From: Apoda limacodes
Taxonomy: Eukaryota; Arthropoda; Insecta; Lepidoptera; Limacodidae
NCBI GenBank assembly: GCA_946406115.1
Contig: OX291561.1
Span: 5,882,273 to 5,946,272 of the forward strand
DNA: 64,000 bases
Reading direction: 5' to 3'
Below the pieces are notes generated by a model. That model was not told the DNA's origin and did not search any database. It worked only from the letters and a program-made list of their open reading frames with translations. A program made the translations under genes and the position numbers. Below are positions 55,379 through 64,000 of the stretch, one piece after another; positions within the stretch are counted from its first letter, which is position 1; each line of letters opens with the position of its first letter.

Positions 55379-57003
55379 TCATTTTATATAGTATCCATAA
55401 GTATAAACTTCATGTTCATGTATTGTTTTTGAATATGACTTCGATGGATCAGGGTCACATGAGGTGACGGGTTTTAAAAGAGCTTCAAAGTCTGCATATA
55501 TTACAAAAGGTAATTTTAATTTTCTTTGAAACTTATCAAAATAGATTTCATCATTATTTGTTTTCCGATTAAACCAATTTTTTCCTTTTTTATGAATTCC
55601 TGGTAATTCAGTAACAATATGAGCACAGTCATGTTTTTGGTGATTAATTAAATTAACTTTAGATTTAAAATATAAAAGGCAGCCATCACAGATATGAATA
55701 GTATTATTTCGATTTGTTATTTGTTTACTTACCAAGCGTGATAATTTTTTTATAAAACAATAATGATCATTTGAACCATTGTTTAAAAATAATAAGTTAA
55801 TGTGTAATTCTTTACGACATTTTGTAAAATATAATGGTCCAACGATGATATTACATTTTTTTTCTTTGTTAAAATCTAATCCGAAAACATTGATACTAAT
55901 GTTATTCTGTTTTTCTACCTTGGGTATATCCGATAATTTGATCGGGAACTGTATATTAATAAACTTTAGTCTATTTTGATTCCTCAAGTATGATGATACC
56001 CTTTCGGAATTTTTGTATACAGGATATAGTGCGGATAGTAAAGCCCACTTAAAACATTGTTGATCGTTATTTTTTACATTTATGACTGCTTTTTTACGCT
56101 TAATATCTAAAGGTAATTCAATAAACGAAGACCCCCCGTAAGGGATTGAACTTATTAACATTCATTTCTAAGAACTGAATTTTTTGTAAAGTCCATCCAC
56201 TATCTTTTGTTTCGAAATCACGCATTTTATTTTTAATGTCTTCGCTTAAAGTTTCTAAATAATTTTCTAATTCGTCTCCTAAAGAAATAGTCCAATTTTT
56301 TGTTTGAAAATCGAAAGAATTTTTTAAATCTTTTGTTTCCTGTTCAAAATCTGCATGAATAATAAAATTAACTTTAACAATAGTTAACTCTTTTAAACAT
56401 TCCTGAATAAGAAATATTATCGAATCTTTAATTGATGCTATGAATACTTCAGGAGTTTGTATTTTAAGTGACTCATCAGCTTTAGGTGATACAATTCTAT
56501 ACGTTAAGACCCGAGACCCAAAAGCAACTGATATAACAGAGACATTATGTAAATTATGATAACGAATAAGACATTTCACTTTGTGTTCCTTAGATCGTAA
56601 GTGCTGAGCATAGAATCTTTGGCTAACTTGTAAATCACATATTTGACACATAACATTCTGTCTATGTGTTGTATTGGAAGATGATGACGTCGATGCTTGT
56701 TGTAAATCTTCAACACTAATATCAGCTTGCCTCTTCAAACCTCGACCGACTTGAATTGAAGATTTTCTGTAGGTATAACATGCTTATGTTAATATAAGAA
56801 CACAAATATGTAACATAAAATTTAAATAAGTTTAGTTAGAATGTATACCTGAATGCTTCCTCAACTTCTGTACAGATGTTAAACAGTGAAGTGTCATAAT
56901 ACGGATTTTCCAGAGCATTATCTTCATAATTCTCACACGCTCTCATTAGTTCTTTTTCTTCTTCTTCAATAACATTTTGAAAAACAACACTTTCTACTGA
57001 CAT
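55379..57003 (-). pseudogene. Module A copy 21: PolB N-terminal fragment, frameshifted (6C)
   Basis: Exon 1 56849..57003, intron 56767..56848. Six Cs at 56132..56137; stop at 56118. It has a private Ala-to-Thr change at residue 346, just before the second zinc finger (NNTIHIC, near 55702). Confidence 0.8.
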
Positions 57004-57179
57004 GGTGGAAATAAACCAGTTTAGCTTTGCTTGTATTGTTCGATTTTTCTCTTATATATACAAGTCGATAAGGTGATTAATATATTAGTTGATGGTTAAT
57101 TAATAGTTGATCGTTACTAATTAGATACTCATAATTTTTTTTAACGATGGTTCCTATAAATTAATTTAGCTATTAGAGA

Positions 57180-57833
57180 TTACTTTTTAAAAAAGTATTT
57201 TTTACAGTTATTGGTTTCTGCTATTTGCTTTGTGATATCAAATATGATACCCTTCGTTTGCTCATATTTTTCATCTTTTGTATCCGTATAATATTTGATC
57301 CTCACTTCTGAGTGTTTCCAATGTTCATCAACTGGTACTTTTTTCAATTTTATGAGGTCATACACCTCTATTTTCAACATATGTGTAGCATGAGCCCCAT
57401 CATCATTATTAGTAGACAAGTATGTGACGCCAGGGATACTATCTTTTGAAGTTCTCGCCACTGTAGAGCTGAGTTATTTTTCTTCTGATTGGTCCCCTCA
57501 AAGAATGAGTCGATACTATTTCGACGAGACCGTTTGAGCTTTATTGTTTTTAAGGCTTTCTCAGTCGATTGCTCATCCTCCGATGTAGCGTAGTAGTAAT
57601 GCTTGAACGTGTTTTCTTCCATTACGTTAAATGTTGAATTCTGTAATAAAATAAGCCTATGCTTTAAAAACATATTTGTATAATAATTTGAATCAAAAAT
57701 TTGTCTACAGTAAAAACCTAAACAAAATTGGTTTAAGTAATAGACATTCAAACAAACAGATTATTTTTCAGGGTCTGTAATATATAATAAATATAGATAA
57801 AGAATTATAAAGCAAAAAAACACATACCTCCAT
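57180..57833 (-). CDS. Module B copy 21
   Basis: Same exon plan as copy 3: ATG 57833, final TAA at 57180. Confidence 0.45.
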
Positions 57834-58160
57834 AGCTTTTTTGAAGTAAATAGAACCAGCCTCAGTATCACACAGGATGAATTAAATCACTTGATGATAA
57901 ATTTTAACTCGAATACTATGGACTAGTGTTTATGGATCCTGGTTTCAATACATGCAACGATATTAAATAGCCCTTCACACATAATATAATTGCGATTGTC
58001 TAATAGATTCCTTCTCTTCATTAGTTAATGGAAGTGGACATTTTTAAAAACAATTTATCCTATGTATATTGCTAATATCTTTGTAAATGCTTTCCATAAA
58101 CATTTTTGCACAATTAGGCCCTGTGTATGTTCTGTATGTAGACAGCTTATCATCATACGA

Positions 58161-59789
58161 TCATTTTATATAGTATCCATAAGTATAAACTTCATGTTCA
58201 TGTATTGTTTTTGAATATGACTTCGATGGATCAGGGTCACATGAGGTGACGGGTTTTAAAAGAGCTTCAAAGTCTGCATATATTACAAAAGGTAATTTTA
58301 ATTTTCTTTGAAACTTATCAAAATAGATTTCATCATTATTTGTTTTCCGATTAAACCAATTTTTTCCTTTTTTATGAATTCCTGGTAATTCAGTAACAAT
58401 ATGAGCACAGTCATGTTTTTGGTGATTAATTAAATTAACTTTAGATTTAAAATATAAAAGGCAGCCATCACAGATATGAATAGCATTATTTCGATTTGTT
58501 ATTTGTTTACTTACCAAGCGTGATAATTTTTTTATAAAACAATAATGATCATTTGAACCATTGTTTAAAAATAATAAGTTAATGTGTAATTCTTTACGAC
58601 ATTTTGTAAAATATAATGGTCCAACGATGATATTACATTTTTTTTCTTTGTTAAAATCTAATCCGAAAACATTGATACTAATGTTATTCTGTTTTTCTAC
58701 CTTGGGTATATCCGATAATTTGATCGGGAACTGTATATTAATAAACTTTAGTCTATTTTGATTCCTCAAGTATGATGATACCCTTTCGGAATTTTTGTAT
58801 ACAGGATATAGTGCGGATAGTAAAGCCCACTTAAAACATTGTTGATCGTTATTTTTTACATTTATGACTGCTTTTTTACGCTTAATATCTAAAGGTAATT
58901 CAATAAACGAAGACCCCCCCCCCGTAAGGGATTGAACTTATTAACATTCATTTCTAAGAACTGAATTTTTTGTAAAGTCCATCCACTATCTTTTGTTTCG
59001 AAATCACGCATTTTATTTTTAATGTCTTCGCTTAAAGTTTCTAAATAATTTTCTAATTCGTCTCCTAAAGAAATAGTCCAATTTTTTGTTTGAAAATCGA
59101 AAGAATTTTTTAAATCTTTTGTTTCCTGTTCAAAATCTGCATGAATAATAAAATTAACTTTAACAATAGTTAACTCTTTTAAACATTCCTGAATAAGAAA
59201 TATTATCGAATCTTTAATTGATGCTATGAATACTTCAGGAGTTTGTATTTTAAGTGACTCATCAGCTTTAGGTGATACAATTCTATACGTTAAGACCCGA
59301 GACCCAAAAGCAACTGATATAACAGAGACATTATGTAAATTATGATAACGAATAAGACATTTCACTTTGTGTTCCTTAGATCGTAAGTGCTGAGCATAGA
59401 ATCTTTGGCTAACTTGTAAATCACATATTTGACACATAACATTCTGTCTATGTGTTGTATTGGAAGATGATGACGTCGATGCTTGTTGTAAATCTTCAAC
59501 ACTAATATCAGCTTGCCTCTTCAAACCTCGACCGACTTGAATTGAAGATTTTCTGTAGGTATAACATGCTTATGTTAATATAAGAACACAAATATGTAAC
59601 ATAAAATTTAAATAAGTTTAGTTAGAATGTATACCTGAATGCTTCCTCAACTTCTGTACAGATGTTAAACAGTGAAGTGTCATAATACGGATTTTCCAGA
59701 GCATTATCTTCATAATTCTCACACGCTCTCATTAGTTCTTTTTCTTCTTCTTCAATAACATTTTGAAAAACAACACTTTCTACTGACAT
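58161..59789 (-). pseudogene. Module A copy 22: PolB N-terminal fragment, frameshifted (10C)
   Basis: Exon 1 59635..59789, intron 59553..59634. Ten Cs at 58914..58923; stop at 58889 after the same GGGLRLLNYL tail as copy 19. Confidence 0.85.
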
Positions 59790-59965
59790 GGTGGAAATAA
59801 ACCAGTTTAGCTTTGCTTGTATTGTTCGATTTTTCTCTTATATATACAAGTCGATAAGGTGATTAATATATTAGTTGATGGTTAATTAATAGTTGATCGT
59901 TACTAATTAGATACTCATAATTTTTTTTAACGATGGTTCCTATAAATTAATTTAGCTATTAGAGA

Positions 59966-60619
59966 TTACTTTTTAAAAAAGTATTTTTTACAGTTATTGG
60001 TTTCTGCTATTTGCTTTGTGATATCAAATATGATACCCTTCGTTTGCTCATATTTTTCATCTTTTGTATCCGTATAATATTTGATCCTCACTTCTGAGTG
60101 TTTCCAATGTTCATCAACTGGTACTTTTTTCAATTTTATGAGGTCATACACCTCTATTTTCAACATATGTGTAGCATGAGCCCCATCATCATTATTAGTA
60201 GACAAGTATGTGACGCCAGGGATACTATCTTTTGAAGTTCTCGCCACTGTAGAGCTGAGTTATTTTTCTTCTGATTGGTCCCCTCAAAGAATGAGTCGAT
60301 ACTATTTCGACGAGACCGTTTGAGCTTTATTGTTTTTAAGGCTTTCTCAGTCGATTGCTCATCCTCCGATGTAGCGTAGTAGTAATGCTTGAACGTGTTT
60401 TCTTCCATTACGTTAAATGTTGAATTCTGTAATAAAATAAGCCTATGCTTTAAAAACATATTTGTATAATAATTTGAATCAAAAATTTGTCTACAGTAAA
60501 AACCTAAACAAAATTGGTTTAAGTAATAGACATTCAAACAAACAGATTATTTTTCAGGGTCTGTAATATATAATAAATATAGATAAAGAATTATAAAGCA
60601 AAAAAACACATACCTCCAT
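59966..60619 (-). CDS. Module B copy 22
   Basis: Same exon plan as copy 3: ATG 60619, final TAA at 59966. Confidence 0.45.
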
Positions 60620-60946
60620 AGCTTTTTTGAAGTAAATAGAACCAGCCTCAGTATCACACAGGATGAATTAAATCACTTGATGATAAATTTTAACTCGAAT
60701 ACTATGGACTAGTGTTTATGGATCCTGGTTTCAATACATGCAACGATATTAAATAGCCCTTCACACATAATATAATTGCGATTGTCTAATAGATTCCTTC
60801 TCTTCATTAGTTAATGGAAGTGGACATTTTTAAAAACAATTTATCCTATGTATATTGCTAATATCTTTGTAAATGCTTTCCATAAACATTTTTGCACAAT
60901 TAGGCCCTGTGTATGTTCTGTATGTAGACAGCTTATCATCATACGA

Positions 60947-62575
60947 TCATTTTATATAGTATCCATAAGTATAAACTTCATGTTCATGTATTGTTTTTGA
61001 ATATGACTTCGATGGATCAGGGTCACATGAGGTGACGGGTTTTAAAAGAGCTTCAAAGTCTGCATATATTACAAAAGGTAATTTTAATTTTCTTTGAAAC
61101 TTATCAAAATAGATTTCATCATTATTTGTTTTCCGATTAAACCAATTTTTTCCTTTTTTATGAATTCCTGGTAATTCAGTAACAATATGAGCACAGTCAT
61201 GTTTTTGGTGATTAATTAAATTAACTTTAGATTTAAAATATAAAAGGCAGCCATCACAGATATGAATAGCATTATTTCGATTTGTTATTTGTTTACTTAC
61301 CAAGCGTGATAATTTTTTTATAAAACAATAATGATCATTTGAACCATTGTTTAAAAATAATAAGTTAATGTGTAATTCTTTACGACATTTTGTAAAATAT
61401 AATGGTCCAACGATGATATTACATTTTTTTTCTTTGTTAAAATCTAATCCGAAAACATTGATACTAATGTTATTCTGTTTTTCTACCTTGGGTATATCCG
61501 ATAATTTGATCGGGAACTGTATATTAATAAACTTTAGTCTATTTTGATTCCTCAAGTATGATGATACCCTTTCGGAATTTTTGTATACAGGATATAGTGC
61601 GGATAGTAAAGCCCACTTAAAACATTGTTGATCGTTATTTTTTACATTTATGACTGCTTTTTTACGCTTAATATCTAAAGGTAATTCAATAAACGAAGAC
61701 CCCCCCCCCGTAAGGGATTGAACTTATTAACATTCATTTCTAAGAACTGAATTTTTTGTAAAGTCCATCCACTATCTTTTGTTTCGAAATCACGCATTTT
61801 ATTTTTAATGTCTTCGCTTAAAGTTTCTAAATAATTTTCTAATTCGTCTCCTAAAGAAATAGTCCAATTTTTTGTTTGAAAATCGAAAGAATTTTTTAAA
61901 TCTTTTGTTTCCTGTTCAAAATCTGCATGAATAATAAAATTAACTTTAACAATAGTTAACTCTTTTAAACATTCCTGAATAAGAAATATTATCGAATCTT
62001 TAATTGATGCTATGAATACTTCAGGAGTTTGTATTTTAAGTGACTCATCAGCTTTAGGTGATACAATTCTATACGTTAAGACCCGAGACCCAAAAGCAAC
62101 TGATATAACAGAGACATTATGTAAATTATGATAACGAATAAGACATTTCACTTTGTGTTCCTTAGATCGTAAGTGCTGAGCATAGAATCTTTGGCTAACT
62201 TGTAAATCACATATTTGACACATAACATTCTGTCTATGTGTTGTATTGGAAGATGATGACGTCGATGCTTGTTGTAAATCTTCAACACTAATATCAGCTT
62301 GCCTCTTCAAACCTCGACCGACTTGAATTGAAGATTTTCTGTAGGTATAACATGCTTATGTTAATATAAGAACACAAATATGTAACATAAAATTTAAATA
62401 AGTTTAGTTAGAATGTATACCTGAATGCTTCCTCAACTTCTGTACAGATGTTAAACAGTGAAGTGTCATAATACGGATTTTCCAGAGCATTATCTTCATA
62501 ATTCTCACACGCTCTCATTAGTTCTTTTTCTTCTTCTTCAATAACATTTTGAAAAACAACACTTTCTACTGACAT
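60947..62575 (-). pseudogene. Module A copy 23: PolB N-terminal fragment, frameshifted (10C)
   Basis: Exon 1 62421..62575, intron 62339..62420. Ten Cs at 61700..61709; stop at 61675. Copies 22 and 23 are adjacent and share the 10C tract. Confidence 0.85.
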
Positions 62576-62751
62576 GGTGGAAATAAACCAGTTTAGCTTT
62601 GCTTGTATTGTTCGATTTTTCTCTTATATATACAAGTCGATAAGGTGATTAATATATTAGTTGATGGTTAATTAATAGTTGATCGTTACTAATTAGATAC
62701 TCATAATTTTTTTTAACGATGGTTCCTATAAATTAATTTAGCTATTAGAGA

Positions 62752-63405
62752 TTACTTTTTAAAAAAGTATTTTTTACAGTTATTGGTTTCTGCTATTTGC
62801 TTTGTGATATCAAATATGATACCCTTCGTTTGCTCATATTTTTCATCTTTTGTATCCGTATAATATTTGATCCTCACTTCTGAGTGTTTCCAATGTTCAT
62901 CAACTGGTACTTTTTTCAATTTTATGAGGTCATACACCTCTATTTTCAACATATGTGTAGCATGAGCCCCATCATCATTATTAGTAGACAAGTATGTGAC
63001 GCCAGGGATACTATCTTTTGAAGTTCTCGCCACTGTAGAGCTGAGTTATTTTTCTTCTGATTGGTCCCCTCAAAGAATGAGTCGATACTATTTCGACGAG
63101 ACCGTTTGAGCTTTATTGTTTTTAAGGCTTTCTCAGTCGATTGCTCATCCTCCGATGTAGCGTAGTAGTAATGCTTGAACGTGTTTTCTTCCATTACGTT
63201 AAATGTTGAATTCTGTAATAAAATAAGCCTATGCTTTAAAAACATATTTGTATAATAATTTGAATCAAAAATTTGTCTACAGTAAAAACCTAAACAAAAT
63301 TGGTTTAAGTAATAGACATTCAAACAAACAGATTATTTTTCAGGGTCTGTAATATATAATAAATATAGATAAAGAATTATAAAGCAAAAAAACACATACC
63401 TCCAT
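62752..63405 (-). CDS. Module B copy 23
   Basis: Same exon plan as copy 3: ATG 63405, final TAA at 62752. Confidence 0.45.
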
Positions 63406-63732
63406 AGCTTTTTTGAAGTAAATAGAACCAGCCTCAGTATCACACAGGATGAATTAAATCACTTGATGATAAATTTTAACTCGAATACTATGGACTAGTG
63501 TTTATGGATCCTGGTTTCAATACATGCAACGATATTAAATAGCCCTTCACACATAATATAATTGCGATTGTCTAATAGATTCCTTCTCTTCATTAGTTAA
63601 TGGAGGTGGACATTTTTAAAAACAATTTATCCTATGTATATTGCTAATATCTTTGTAAATGCTTTCCATAAACATTTTTGCACAATTAGGCCCTGTGTAT
63701 GTTCTGTATGTAGACAGCTTATCATCATACGA

Positions 63733-64000
63733 TCATTTTATATAGTATCCATAAGTATAAACTTCATGTTCATGTATTGTTTTTGAATATGACTTCGATG
63801 GATCAGGGTCACATGAGGTGACGGGTTTTAAAAGAGCTTCAAAGTCTGCATATATTACAAAAGGTAATTTTAATTTTCTTTGAAACTTATCAAAATAGAT
63901 TTCATCATTATTTGTTTTCCGATTAAACCAATTTTTTCCTTTTTTATGAATTCCTGGTAATTCAGTAACAATATGAGCACAGTCATGTTTTTGGTGATTA
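63733..64000 (-). pseudogene. 3' end of a further module A copy, cut by the window edge
   Basis: The sequence matches the last 88 or so codons of module A, from just inside the second zinc finger through Exo I to the usual TGA at 63733. It shows that the array continues beyond 64000. The remnant below it has a private A-to-G change at 63605. Confidence 0.8.

Larger units (their letters stand above)
1..64000. repeat. Macrosatellite: 23 tandem copies of a 2.78-kb unit
   Basis: The sequence starting TGATTAATTAAATTAAC at position 1 recurs at 2782, 5565, 8346, 11128, 13910, 16691, 19473, 22255, 25037, 27819, 30601, 33382, 36163, 38945, 41727, 44509, 47291, 50073, 52859, 55641, 58423, 61209 and 63995. 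Unit length is 2,781 bp with five Cs in the module A C-tract, 2,782 with six and 2,786 with ten. Unit 2 has one extra T and unit 13 one missing T. All copies have the same orientation with no spacer, and neither array edge is in the window. I saw no terminal inverted repeats, LTRs or target-site duplications within the unit, so the amplified piece does not look like a complete transposon. The window start is arbitrary with respect to the true unit boundary. Local tandem duplication by unequal exchange, or insertion of rolling-circle or circular-DNA concatemers, could both give this layout. Confidence 0.99.

Noticed and set aside
1..64000. Phase-variation contingency locus as in bacteria
   Set aside because: Introns, TATA box and gene family are eukaryotic. 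The tract varies between repeat copies, with no evidence of switching, and even the open form is truncated.
1..64000. CRISPR array, rRNA or tRNA cluster
   Set aside because: The repeat is 2.78 kb with no short repeat-spacer pattern, and I saw no rRNA-like or tRNA-like stretch in the unit.
1..64000. Complete Polinton/Maverick element
   Set aside because: I found no integrase, packaging ATPase, protease, capsid gene or terminal inverted repeats in the unit; only the N-terminal polymerase fragment is present.

Overview
The whole 64 kb window is one head-to-tail tandem array. A unit of 2,781-2,786 bp (most often 2,782) is repeated 23 times with six bases left over, and no unique flanking DNA is visible at either end. 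Reading the copies against each other, I found only about fifteen variable sites, so the copies are well over 99.9% identical. The DNA is AT-rich, and the unit has eukaryotic signals: a TATA box, a strong Kozak start (CCACCATGT) and short GT-AG introns. The main reading frame belongs to a polymerase family common in arthropod genomes. Together these point to a nuclear arthropod genome, probably an insect. The species cannot be named from this window.

Each unit carries two gene modules, both on the minus strand. Module A is the N-terminal part of a family-B DNA polymerase of the Polinton/Maverick (adintovirus-related) type. A 155-nt first exon and an 82-nt intron lead into a long second exon with two CxxC...H...H zinc-finger motifs, the conserved CFKWALLSALYP segment and the first 3'-5' exonuclease motif (YADFEAL). 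In every complete copy a TGA then cuts it off. About 57 codons of decaying polymerase-like sequence follow, and the rest of the exonuclease and the whole polymerase palm are absent. Module B, lying between successive module A copies, is a small unrecognised gene. Its best model has three exons and 136 codons, and it contains a basic KLKRSRR stretch.

Module A also contains a C-homopolymer that decides whether the frame stays open. Five Cs (copies 1, 3, 6, 12) leave it open, giving about 513 codons after splicing. Six Cs (16 copies) or ten Cs (copies 19, 22, 23) shift the frame and end the product at about 267-272 codons. Copies 14 and 18 share an early nonsense change as well. Most of the array therefore cannot make even the truncated protein, and none can make a polymerase.

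Layout: unit starts are 1, 2782, 5565, 8346, 11128, 13910, 16691, 19473, 22255, 25037, 27819, 30601, 33382, 36163, 38945, 41727, 44509, 47291, 50073, 52859, 55641, 58423, 61209 and 63995 (six bases only). In unit coordinates, from high to low on the minus strand, the order is module B (about 2192 to 1539), a 176-bp promoter-bearing spacer, then module A exon 1 (1362 to 1208) and exon 2 (from 1125, running through the unit edge to about 2520 of the preceding unit). Below, copy k of module A is the one whose start lies in unit k. The simplest reading is a young macrosatellite built by amplification of a degraded Polinton-derived fragment. Rare variants are shared by units three or four apart, which suggests that blocks of several units were duplicated.
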